Below, in pieces: positions 23,658 to 33,174 of a stretch of 64,000 nt of DNA. The notes under the pieces were generated by a model. The model worked only from the letters and a program-made list of their open reading frames with translations. It was not told the DNA's origin and did not search any database. The DNA is from Meandrina meandrites. Its lineage: Eukaryota; Cnidaria; Anthozoa; Scleractinia; Meandrinidae. Position numbers and translations under genes: made by a program. Location of the stretch: the NCBI GenBank assembly GCA_963693305.1, contig OY855903.1, positions 54,563,150-54,627,149 of the forward strand, in the 5' to 3' direction. Position 1 is the first letter of the stretch. Every line of letters starts with the position of its first letter.

Positions 23658-24127
23658 TGAATTGAACTCCGCTCAGGCCAAAATAAAACGAAGAAACGGT
23701 AAGGCCGCGCTAACCCGTCATGGAACTCTCTATGCTATCAAGTATCTATGATTAAGGAACTTGCGGTAGTTTCATTAACACCCAAAAGGAAGTGAAAATA
23801 GTATGTTTACATCAACTTTAATTAAGTACTAGTTTAGTTTTTACCAGAGATCTGTACTAGACACTGTAATTTACCACTCACCCATTACCTGATTTTATGA
23901 TTATCGCGATCAAGGAAGTTAAGAAACCTCGCCATAGAAGTAAGTTTATGAACATCGTTTTCATCACTTCAGTTTTGTTGAATTATATATATTTTGTAAG
24001 TTTTGAGATTAACTGCATGGCATGATGTATGTTAAAAACCGTTACGTGTTATTCCTGCTTCACTCGTTTTTGCTGTTTCGTTTGTACTATTTCTTAATTT
24101 AGTTAAGTGGATTACATTGTAGGGTCT

Positions 24128-24540
24128 GTCGATTTCATGAGTTCTAGTTAGAAATTTCGAGTTCGAGTTAGAATTTCGAGTTCGCGTTAAAATATCGAGT
24201 TGCTTGCGGTTAGCTCCACTCTGGTTTGCTTGCGGTTAGTTCCACTCTGGTTTGCTTGCAGTTAGTTCCACTCCTATTTGCTTGCGGTTAGCTTTCATTT
24301 GTTGACATGGGCGACGCTATGCGTGACCAACTGCGAAAATGTCACGCCATGTTGTGGGCTTTTCGTTTTCGTTTTATTTCTTTCTTTTTTCTTTTTTTCG
24401 TCTTCCATCACGAAATCAGTAACTTTTCAGGCCCTTCCTTTTAACTAGAACTCGAAATTTTAACTCAAAATCGAAATTCTAATTCTAACTCGAACTCGAA
24501 ATCTCTAACTCGAACTCATAAATTTAATACACTCTACATT
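24128..24540. mobile_element. Fold-back element with inner 26-bp tandem repeats
   Basis: The outer arms are made of short iterated GAGTTCGAGTTAGAATTTCG-like units on the left (24137-24205) and their reverse complement on the right (24443-24530). Inside, at about 24199-24300, a 26-bp unit (TTTGCTTGCGGTTAGNTCCA plus CTCTGG) repeats four times. The same 26-bp unit builds another fold-back at 56210-56390. Confidence 0.7.
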
Positions 24541-24636
24541 GTACATCTGATTTAAAAAAAAGTATCAGTTCTACGATTGCGAGTATTCTTCGGTATTGGA
24601 TCTTCTTCGTTTTCTTGCGAAACATCATTCTATTAC

Positions 24637-24649
24637 TGGCGAGCCAAGG
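24637..24649 (+). promoter_or_regulatory. Putative primer-binding site of BEL copy A
   Basis: TGGCGAGCCAAGG begins with the TGG complementary to a tRNA CCA end and lies 26 bp before the gag ATG (24676). It would mark the end of a 5' LTR, whose own start was not resolved because a fold-back element occupies the region. Confidence 0.4.
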
Positions 24650-25639
24650 TTTGTAAAGAATTAAGATGATAAACAATGGCTGAAGCATTGGAAAACGCTA
24701 AAACGAAGAAACGGTAAGGCCGCGCTAACCCGTCATGGAACTCTCTATGCTATCAAGTATCTGGTAATGGGCCAGCACAAGAAGTTTGAAAAGCATTGGA
24801 AAATTACGAAAAGGCCTTTTCAGAATTACTATTGAAACACGTGGAAATCACAATGCTCCTCAAAGATGACAGTGAGTTCGAACAAAAAGAAGCTTGGATG
24901 GAACACTGCCAGGAAACCTATTTAAAACACAGAAGACTATCTGAGACAAATTGCAATTTCAAAAGAAAAGCAAAAATCGGTCAGAAGTCTCAGCCCACAC
25001 GAAAAAAAACACTGCTGGCATTTCTCTCATTTTTAGCCCACACAATGAAATCACACGAACATGTATCAGCCAAGACGAAAAACACTTGAAAACTGCAGCT
25101 AACCAAGGAAAAAAATTAGCATTTTTGTTAACAAGTTCTGAAAAAACGCTGCTGAAGTACAGGATGGGACTACACAATACACTTGGTCAACTGCCAATGC
25201 AAAAACACGCAATAAGCTTTCCGGATGGAAAACCAAAAATGCCAAAGTTTTGAAGTGGCGTGAGAGAATTCACAATTTTCTGCTTGGAACGGCTCCATTT
25301 TGAATTATTTCGACAAGATTTCATTTTAAAAATAAAGACACTTTGGCTCTGTTAATTATTGAACGCCGCCGCAACCAAACTCGTGAATTCAAAGAGCAAG
25401 AACTTGAACGGGAGGAAAAGCGAAACAAAAAAATCGAAGTACAAAACAGCAAACATTGTGAGGAAATAAACAAGTTGTTGCACACCTTCGGAAGAACATG
25501 AACCAAAGACAGTGAAATAACGTTATTTCCTTCACTCAGCATTCCATCATGCGATGGAGACCCAACTAAATGGATACACGATACACGATACACGATTTGA
25601 AAAAGCTAGAAGACCAATTGCAAATGCAGTATTTGGTAT

Positions 25640-25723
25640 GGGTCGCACTTGGCAAAGTTTTGCCAGAATTTGTTTACTTTGCGGTAGAAATCTGTCATCG
25701 GGCTTCTTTGCCTAGTGCGACCC
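25640..25723. repeat. Left semi-palindromic terminus of the Harbinger element
   Basis: GGGTCGCACTTGGCAAAG at the outer edge mirrors CTTTGCCTAGTGCGACCC at 25706-25723 with one mismatch. The 84-bp block could also be read as a small MITE on its own. Confidence 0.6.
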
Positions 25724-25799
25724 TAAATTTTCCGGTCGGCAAAAACTTTGCAAATCGGCCAAAACATCAAACACGCCATCGACGAACACCTTGCAGGCA

Positions 25800-25875
25800 A
25801 TGCCGCAGTTATGGATGGCAAACACTCAACAAGTGAGCGCTTCATAAGTGAGTGTTTCACAAGCGAGCGCTTCAC
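25800..25875 (+). repeat. 15-bp tandem repeat
   Basis: Four units near AAGTGAGCGCTTCAT follow each other and would encode a repeated SER/SEC-F-[IT] pattern, just upstream of the Myb-like protein. Whether it is translated is unknown. Confidence 0.6.
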
Positions 25876-25944
25876 ATGCGGGCTCTTCACTAGCCTCACA
25901 AACGCGAAGTTCGCCATCGTCTCCTGAGCTGCAGACCAACCTGG

Positions 25945-26527
25945 AAAACGAGCCTATGACCGATGGTCGAATGATGAAGAGAAAATGCTGATCAACCTAT
26001 GGGCCGAGAATCTAGACCGCATTAACAGCAGTCAAGCTTGTAAAGCATGGGACGAAATTGGCAAACAAATGAATTTGAAGTTTGGCACAAAGAGAGCCAC
26101 CGAAAAATACCAGAAGAAAATAAAATACCTTGTCGATGCGTACAAAATTATAAAAGACTGGAACAGTAAGCAAACCGGTGGGCATTTGAGACATTCAGCT
26201 CACTTTGAAGAAATTGATGCGGTTATGGGTTGTTGCGAGATCGTGACTCTAGGTAACGTAAAAGGAGCTGGGAGCGCTGTGTCAGAGCGTGAAGAGGCTA
26301 CCAGCGAAGAAGGTGACTGCATCGAAAAGAAAGAGGCGAGAACGTCGAGAAAAAAGACCAAAAAGAGGGAGAGAGAGGAGGAGAATGAGAATGAAGACAG
26401 GAAGATGTTTAAGGCCGCCTTTACTGGACTGGAGACACAGCGGAACGATATGAACAATTTCGTAAACAATTTTACGCGAATACAAGAACAACAGCTCACC
26501 ACAATGAATGCTTTGGTGGGGCATTAA
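25945..26527 (+). CDS. Myb/SANT-like DNA-binding protein of PIF/Harbinger
   Basis: An uninterrupted frame runs from at least 25945 (possible acceptor CTGCAG upstream, or internal ATG at 25985). The N-terminal Myb/SANT-like trihelix has three spaced tryptophans: YDRWSNDEEKMLINLWAE, CKAWDEIGKQMN and TEKYQKKIKYLVDAYKIIKDW. A basic linker (RKKTKKREREEE) and a predicted C-terminal coiled coil with FTRIQEQQLTTMNAL follow. In this superfamily the Myb-like partner helps the transposase enter the nucleus and bind the ends. It is one of the few undamaged element frames in the window, unlike its partner transposase. Confidence 0.8.
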
Positions 26528-26539
26528 GCAAGTTTTTGG

Positions 26540-27024
26540 AAAAGCAGTAAGACTGCATGGACAGCCTTCTCCTTTAGGAACGTTTTGTATTTGAACATTT
26601 CTCGATGTTCTGTGTTCCTGTTTTGTTTGATGATTACATTTGATTTATATGCGATTTCATTCCTTTTTATAAAAAAATATTGCTTCAAAAAATTGTATTC
26701 TGAAGTGCTTTATTTCTTGCTGATTTTTAGGTTATTAGAAAATGATTTTTGTGATATTTTTGTGTATGTTTATTACATAAATCTCTCAATATTTTTACTG
26801 CAAATTATACATTATTTTAAATTATATACCATTGGCTGTTTCATGAAAAGATGACCAAGTGAACTTAATTTTGTTTCTCACAAGTAACTCAAAATATTTA
26901 TTTTTGCTGATTATTATTTCTTAATATTAATGTAACCAATACAAACTTATTGTTCTTGAATTTTAAAATAGATATTTTGACCACATTATTGCAATCAGGG
27001 CGGTATTAAAAATATATATAAAAT
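26540..27024. other. AT-rich spacer between convergent Harbinger genes
   Basis: Very AT-rich, probably 3' UTR of both genes; contains several AATAAA-like signals. No coding frame is supported. Confidence 0.6.
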
Positions 27025-28176
27025 TCAATCACAAATGTAGTCTTTTAGAATCTCCCTCATATTATCTCCATCCCGAATAACATTGGGACCTACATTAGGA
27101 GGACAGGGGTTGTCGTCATCGTTATCTTCTTCCTCCCAGTCGTCCCCCCATAGGATGCAGAGGTTATGAAGAACTGCCCAAGTGATTGCATTTTTAACAG
27201 CAAACTCGATGCTACTATCAAAACGTTTCTGCAATACCCTCCATCGACTCTTAAGTAAGCCAAATGCACATTCGACTTTTACTCTCGCAGAAGAAAGTTC
27301 CTTGTTGAATTTAATTTCATCGCGATCTCTGGTACCTTCCAGGTATGGTTTCATCAACCATGGACTAAGTGGATACGCACTATCCCCAACGAGGTACGGG
27401 CGTAGTTTGTGACGACCATTGATATGAACAGTTGGTGCAGAAAGGATTTCTCCCTGCTCTCCTTTCCTAAAAAATTGCGCTGTGCCGCAAAATGCGAGCG
27501 TCGTGCATGCTTCCGGGGAAGCCACATGCAAAATCTAAGAACAGCTTTCTGCCATTAACTACTGCCTGAATTATAAAGTCATACTGTTGGTATCCAAAAA
27601 AAATAATCCCCTGCACTGTCCCTTGGAGCTATTATTCTTACATGCGAGCCATCAATCGCACCAACAATGTTCGGAAGCTCTGAGAGTTCTTCAAACGTTT
27701 CTGTAGCCGCAAGAGTTTCTGCCTCAGTTTCCGGAAATTTGATGTACTCATTTCGCAATTCGTAGAAGACTTCCACCACATCTTGCACTGCCTCGATTAC
27801 TGTTGATTTGCCAACATTAAAAGATGGCCCAATGCTCACATATGAATTCCCATGACCCAAGCGATAGAGTCCTAATGCTAGTATTTTTTCTGGTGGCAGT
27901 GGGTCTCTAAAGCGTGATTGCTGTCGTACTAAACGGTGTCCCAACATATATATTTAAAATGCGGTTGAATGTATTTCTTGTCATCCGAAGCTGCTGGCGA
28001 AAAAAATCTTGCAGTATTTTTGCGTTGTAGTAGTGGAGATCAAACCACGACTCTACAGGACGGGGAACTGACCAGGCATAGGGTGATCGGGCTATTCTTC
28101 TTCGTTGTCGATTACTTCTTATAATGGCCGCAGTTAAAATCGTTAAACATTTGTTAGCCCATCGCTCGTACATCAT
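27025..28176 (-). pseudogene. PIF/Harbinger (HARBI1-like) transposase, frameshifted
   Basis: Minus strand, start near 28176. The N-terminal helical region (YERWANKCLTILTAAIIRSN, YYNAKILQDFFRQQLRMTRN) is followed, after a frame change at about 27950, by FRDPLPPEKILALGLYRLGH and the first catalytic Asp in PNIVGAIDGSHVRI (about 27640). The second Asp region GDSAYPLSPWLMKPY (about 27370) and the Glu in RVKVECAFGLLKSRWRVL (about 27260) are intact, and the tail ends at 27025. A second frame change lies in a T8 run near 27600, a third in a T6 run near 27467. The catalytic residues expected for DDE_Tnp_4 are all present; only the frame is broken, so transposition competence may have been lost recently or the breaks are homopolymer errors. 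Confidence 0.88.
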
Positions 28177-29859
28177 TCGAAAGATAACAAACTACTGCTG
28201 GTTTAGTTGAATTAAAAGAAGAAGAATCACTGCAACAGTTATGAGGACTGCTTCAACCGGACGCACGTGTTTTTTTTCGCTTCACTCGACCGAGATATCC
28301 TGTCTTCTAAAAACACGTGGCTAAAGAAAACACTGATGTATCTGGTATCTGGTCAACTTCATTTCTCAATGTGTCAAACACCGACATTTACCTCCCACTA
28401 GTGCGACCCTACTCGGTTTCACTAAAAGTTTTCCTTTCTGGTCGCAGTTTTGGATTTTTAGCCTGCAAAGATGAAAACTTTTCCCAAGTGCGACCCAGAC
28501 CTTTGCTTAAATCTCTCACCACCAAAAAGGCCAGAGATGCTTTAGAAGGAATTGATGCAGAAGCCGAAGCATACCCAGAAGCTGTGGCAGCCCCAAAAAA
28601 ACCGTTTTGACAGAATTCAATCTGTCTAAGCCTTTTGATGTTCTCCTTGGTGTAGATGTGTACCATGATATCCTTAAACCAGAGACCAAAGGGAACACCA
28701 GCAGCCCAAGAAACCATGTTTGGATGGGTCTTGTTTGGGAACACTAACACTCATCAATTGTCAGCTCAAGTCCCAACACTACATGCGCCGACTTCGTTTC
28801 CAAGTTGAGAAGAAACTCTCCATAAATTTTGCATTCTAGACGAGCCACCTAAACCAAGGTTGCCTCTATCATCAACTGACAAACTACTTGTGCAGGACTG
28901 TGACCGAGGCACAAAAGTGAGGAAACTAGTCGCTTTGTAGTCAGACTCCCATTCAAGCCACAGTGGCTTCTTTAGGTCAATCATGAACTCTGGCCTTGCA
29001 ACCTTTCCCTTGAACGTGTTCTTCAAAGTTTCGACAACTAGCAAGTTAGCAAGTACTTCACATTGGGCCATGCTGAAAGAGTCACATTCATTCTACATGT
29101 ACTTAGCCCATCATGCCATGTACAAGGATTCAGCCTCAATCCCATTGCGCGTGGTATTTGATGGATCAATGAAAACCACAACTGGCGTCTTCCTCAATGA
29201 TCAGCTCCTAGTAAGACCAATTGTTCAACTACCCCTCAATGATATTCTCATTCATTTCGGACAACACCCTTATTTTCTCACCACTGATCTTTCAAGGATC
29301 TATTGTCCTGTTGCCTTGGCACCAGAAGACAGAGATTTTCACCGGTTCTTATGGAGAGAGAAGGTTACTGATACAGTTGTTGGCTATCAAATGACAAGAG
29401 TCAACATTGGAATTGCAAGTGCTCCATTCTTAGTGACAAACTCTGTTCCGCACCTTGCAGAGCAAAATGAATCAGAGATACCCCTAGCTGGAAAGGCTGT
29501 AAAAGAGTCCTTCGATGTTGATGATGGTCTTCCATCAGTCGAAACCAAGCAAGAAGCCATTTTACTTCATCATCAACTTCAAGACCTCTTTAACAGAGGA
29601 GGGTTTAAACTTCACAAATGGGACTCAAACTAGAGTGAAGTTTTGAATTTAATCTCCGCAGAGATGAGAAGCTCAAAGAGCACTTCTAACCTTGGAAACT
29701 CTCACAACTTTGACAAAACTCTTGGAATGGAATACAACTCAAGTCAACATCACTTCAGATTCTCTTCCACTGATCTATCTGATCTATCTACACTGCCAAT
29801 GCAACGACTTCTGCTAGTTTCATCAGCTACAAGCAGCAAACAGCCATTACTCCCTATCA

Positions 29860-30805
29860 TGAGCCTGGAAATCCTGGGATCAGAAAAATCAAACAAGGAG
29901 ACGTGCTCCTGGACTCTGGTGCTCAGGTCAGCTTCATCAGGCTGGCCGAACAGCTTGGTATGAAGGGAAAGGACGTCACCATCACCTTAGCGAAAGTTGG
30001 AGGGGAGGAAGAAGAATTGACAACGAAGCTGCTCCGTGTCCACATCAGATCACTGGCAAACTGACGCAATATCCATGCAGTGACGGAAGTGGGCATCCCA
30101 TGTGTAAGCAGTGACACCACGGAAAGGAAGCTCAGTCACCTCACTGGGTTCTTTGGCCTTTGGGAAGAGGAAATTCGAGGAACAAATGGCCCAGTTGACT
30201 TCCTCATTGATATTGATCACCCTAAACTGCATACAGGTGAAACCAGAGAAGCTGCTAACCTTATTGCGTGACAATTTCCAATTGGCTGGGCCATTTTTAA
30301 AGCCACACCATGAAAACATGTACAAGTGAGCCACATCTTTAACGTAAAGGTCTTCACACCGGTAGATATGACTGACTTTTGGACGGCAGAAAAAATGGGA
30401 GTTGCTGCAGGGCCATGTCGATGTAAGCCTGAGAAATCAAGCTTTTTAGAATGTTGAGAAGCAAAAATTATTGAAGAGTCCTGTCAAAAGATCGCTAACC
30501 AGTGGCTCATACCGTATCCATGGAGACAAGATCGAAAGGAACTGCCTAACAACGAGGTACAAGCCAAAAAGAAGCTTGTAAAAACTGACCGTCGCCTGTC
30601 AAAAACACTGGAACATGGAGCCGCCTATGACAGACAGATAATGGAAGTGGCAGAGAGGCAGTTTTCATGTAAACTAACAAAACAGGAATTAGGGACATAC
30701 AAGGGACCAGTCCACTACATTTCCCACCAAAAGGTAGTAAGACCTGAAAAGACCACAGTCATTCGCTCACTCGTCCACTTTGTTTCAAGGTCACAGACTA
30801 AATGA
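29860..30805 (+). pseudogene. BEL/Pao copy B: protease and pol start
   Basis: A different BEL copy begins directly after copy A. The aspartic protease is clear: GDVLLDSGAQVSFIRLAEQL (about 29898) with the D-S-G active site, followed by KGKDVTITLAKVGGEEEELT, GPVDFLIDIDHPKLHTGETR (about 30190) and TDFWTAEKMGVAAGPCRCKP. The polymerase start reads LGTYKGPVHYISHQKVVRPE (about 30690). Several stops interrupt it, and it is cut at about 30800 by non-BEL DNA. It may be the left part of the same copy as 33175-34508. Confidence 0.78.
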
Positions 30806-31089
30806 CTACTGGATTTTTAGTTTTAGTTTTTAGATTTTTAACTTTTATAACTTCATTTTGTGCATGTATTGATATTTTTATTAATTTAGTTAGGTATTTT
30901 AAGATTTTATTTGATATTCTAGCGTAGTGATTGTAAAGCGCTATGAAAGATTAGCTAAATAGCGCTATATATATATATAAAATATAATAATCTCGTACTG
31001 GCAGGAGCTAAACACTACTGTCCCAAAACAAAAAGAAGTTGTGCTCAACCAAATCATTTCGAATATATAATAGATTTATCAAGATTAGT
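30806..31089 (+). mobile_element. LINE 3' UTR tail with (TA)n
   Basis: An AT-rich stretch containing TTGTAAAGCGCTATGAAAGA, then TAGCGCTATATATATA at about 30960-30980, a tail form common to several LINE clades. No coding sequence remains. The final 100 bp is unassigned. Confidence 0.45.
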
Positions 31090-31625
31090 AACGCTTCCGT
31101 GTTTTTTTCAGAACTGGTATCGTGCTGGCATCCAACACCTCTCTTCTCTATTAAATGAATCCAAGAATAATTTTCTCACGTTCAACAGCTTTCGGCTCAA
31201 ATACAATGTAAAATACAACTTTGTACAGTACTATGGTCTTTTGTCTGCAATACCCCGTCAGTGGAAACATGTTTTAAAAGTGTTTGAACTGCAGAAGACC
31301 CAAGAATTACCACTTAATATAATTAAGAAGTCGATGTGTTAAGTAATTTACAATTCGCTAATCATTTAAAAAAACCTTCTCCCCCCACAGCTGACAAAAG
31401 AGGCATTATCTATTCTCTACCTTGTCACGTTACTAAGGAAATTAAACTTGCAATTTTCCAATATAAAATCATTCACAATATACTTTGCACTAATAGCCAT
31501 TTGAACAAAATGATTTGCCAGATTGTCTCTTTTGTATCAATACTGATCATACTATTCTGCACCTTTTTGATAATTGCCCCCAGGCCAGCTCTTTCTCTTT
31601 GTTGTAAGAAAAAGCCTACGTTGAC
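31090..31625 (+). pseudogene. L1-Tx1 ORF2 C-terminal fragment
   Basis: Matches the C-terminal region of L1-Tx1 ORF2 in order: a block like FLTFNSFRLKYNVKYNFVQY, GLLSAIPRQWK, RGIIYSLPCHVTKEIKLAIF, QYKIIHNILCTN and the closing zinc-like CLFCINTDHTILHLFDNC (about 31521). The same features occur in the larger element ending at 55697 (CLYCGEHNSIDHTFYEC). Two frame changes and stops are present. Confidence 0.75.
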
Positions 31626-31751
31626 AAAAAGTGAAATTATATAATGGTGTTCTTCATGACTTTTCATCGAAAATCACTTCTTGGACTAACACCATACAGC
31701 TGTAGTATGGGTCAGGGTCCATCTTGTAAAACCTTTTTCCAAATTCCAGAT

Positions 31752-32290
31752 CTAAAGGTTGTGTACGTGCGCTTCATTCTGGCTGATTCAGAAGGCTGCT
31801 CAGATGCAGACACGAGTAAGGCAAGAAAGAGAAAGGCAATCGATGCACAGTCCTCGATTTCAACAGCTTTTCGTCCTCCGCCATCCAAAGCCAGATCAAG
31901 CCCCAGCAAAATACTAGCACAGTCAAAACAGCCATTGCCCGCATGGGCAAAAAGTACTTATGTTCCTCGAAGTTTATCAATTTCAGACATGATCAAGCTG
32001 GGCAAGATCAACACCAAAACCCCAACCACGATTGTGGAAATTTTCGGATTTGACATGGAAGTATTGTCTTGGTCCTAAGTTCCAACCACTGTCGAGTTTC
32101 GCCAGGAGAAAGAGCCAATCAGAACCGGTGGATTCTGAAAAGCATTCAAAGCAACCTCCAAGCATGCAGAATTTGTTGGTACAACATGGGTGATAAAACA
32201 CTACCTCCAAAGTGCTCTGGATTGCATTTCAGAAACGCGTCAAACTGTTGAACAATACAACAGAAAAGTTGTGCAGATGCATCTCCTAGC
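31752..32290 (+). pseudogene. Alpha-kinase-like pseudogene fragment
   Basis: A low-complexity Ser/Pro-rich region with KARKRKAIDAQSS leads into a block TTIVEIFGFDMEVLSWS, a stop, and then an alpha-kinase-like N-lobe: PIRTGGF-stop-KAFKAT, followed by TTWVIKHYLQSALDCI (catalytic-Lys region, WVIKHY) and VEQYNRKVVQMHLLARN. Alpha-kinases (MHCK/EF2K type) have a Gly-rich G-x-F-R-x-A-[FY]-x-A loop and W-V-[VI]-K. The C-lobe is absent: the frame stops matching at about 32290, where an opposite-strand gene fragment abuts. Two in-frame stops show it is not functional. The family call is by motif only. Confidence 0.5.
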
Positions 32291-32294
32291 TAGG

Positions 32295-32593
32295 AACTTG
32301 AACTGTCTTACTTTCTTGTGCATGCCTCTATAGCCCAATAGTTTTCCTGGGCCTTCCAATTCCTTTTTGACCGCCTCTTTAACATCTTCAACCGACACAG
32401 TGTCGTCCTTGTAATAAATTCCGAAATGGCGTAAATGCCTGTCGAGTGTTCATATACTCCAGGTGTATTGAGGAAAGTCTCTTCGCAAATAATCGATCGC
32501 TTCTTCGCATTTCAGGCCTTGTTTGACGTATGTTTTCATCGCTCCGTTGAGAAGATCATCTTCTTTCCACGATGGAAACCTATTATCTGCCAT
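32295..32593 (-). pseudogene. N-terminal fragment of a cnidarian integrase-core protein
   Basis: From the ATG at 32593 (minus strand): FPSWKEDDLLNGAMKTYVKQ, KCEEAIDYLRRDFPQYTWS, one in-frame TGA, then TLDRHLRHFGIYYKD, VSVEDVKEAVKKELEGPGK and LLGYRGMHKKVRQ. This is the N-terminal segment of a multi-copy coral family whose later part is an rve-type integrase core (IS3EU-like by recollection). The TGA sits where Arg is expected (CGA to TGA). The integrase core is missing. It is head-to-head with the alpha-kinase fragment, the junction lying at about 32290. Confidence 0.5.
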
Positions 32594-32619
32594 CTTCTAG
32601 AGAAAGAGTCTCCATCTTG

Positions 32620-33170
32620 AACATAAACACAACCTTGGTCAAACTCCCGCCATTTTTAAATGTTTGCTATGTACGCAAGGCATGCTGGTACTCGCAGCTC
32701 TCGGCTGGGAGAAAATTAATTTTGATTTCATTTCACTTTACTTTGGTTTCGTTTCATTTTTATTTGAATTTCAACTGATTTTACTTTAACTTGTCTTTAA
32801 TTTAGATTTAAAAATAAAAATTATTTGGAAAAAATAAAAATGATTACAAATCAAAATGAAAAAAAATGTAAAAAAATAAACCAAAAACCCGGAATTTTCG
32901 ATTGGCAGTTCTCGGCCACCATACTGTAGTCTCAAATTATCACATTACCGCTAAATTTTTTCTATTTCTTTTGTTTATGGTCCTTACTTTTTTGCGCTAC
33001 TTATTGTAATGTGCATATGCTTGTTATAAAGTAATGTTAGTATTGTCAGTAATTTTAGCAGTGCAAGTAATGTTAGGATTGTATGTAATGTTTATATTGT
33101 AAGTTATGTTGATATTGTAAGTAATGTTGGTATATCTTGTAATATGTTAAGTAATGGCAAATACAAAAAA
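32620..33170. other. AT-rich non-coding with degenerate 18-bp tandem repeats
   Basis: At about 33025-33160 an AT-rich unit like GTAATGTTAGTATTGTAA repeats roughly seven times with divergence. The rest is A/T-rich homopolymer-like DNA without a gene. Confidence 0.65.
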
Positions 33171-33174
33171 CGAG

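Larger units (their letters stand above)
23685..24762 (+). repeat. 63-bp direct duplication of the BEL gag start
   Basis: The 63 bp at 23685-23747 (AAAACGAAGAAACGGTAAGG to CTATCAAGTATCT) is repeated at 24700-24762, where it forms the beginning of the BEL gag. The left copy has no gag start codon in front of it. Confidence 0.85.
25640..28496. mobile_element. PIF/Harbinger transposon with Myb-like protein and transposase
   Basis: A 2.86-kb element with terminal inverted repeats GGGTCGCACTTGGCAAAGTT (left, 25640) and GGGTCGCACTTGGGAAAAGT (right, complement, ending 28496). Each end also has an inner copy of the same terminal motif (left, complement ending 25723; right, 28393-28413), so each terminus is itself semi-palindromic. 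The two proteins typical of PIF/Harbinger are present in convergent orientation. A 3-bp target duplication is not evident. The flanks are two halves of one BEL gag, which supports these boundaries. Confidence 0.8.
24676..29755 (+). pseudogene. BEL/Pao retroelement copy A, split by a Harbinger element
   Basis: Left part 24676-25639: gag from MAEALENAKTKKR, with a stop soon after, then MLLKDDSEFEQKEAWMEHCQ and an IPSCDGDPTKW block. It is interrupted by the Harbinger element (25640-28496) and resumes at 28497 with [20 protein letters not shown], the remainder of the same gag domain. Next come a protease end (FDVLLGVDVY near 28640, then a GWVLFGNT-type block) and reverse transcriptase: LRVVFDGSMKTTTGVFLNDQ (29149-29208), motif A LTTDLSRIY and the catalytic FDVDDGLPS (about 29513). 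The frame ends in HKWDSN (29633). Many stops and frameshifts; RNase H and integrase of this copy are absent. Confidence 0.8.

Noticed and set aside
26200..26524. Minus-strand frames with hydrophobic stretches (100 and 80 codons)
   Set aside because: Antisense shadows of the Lys/Glu-rich linker of the Myb-like protein.
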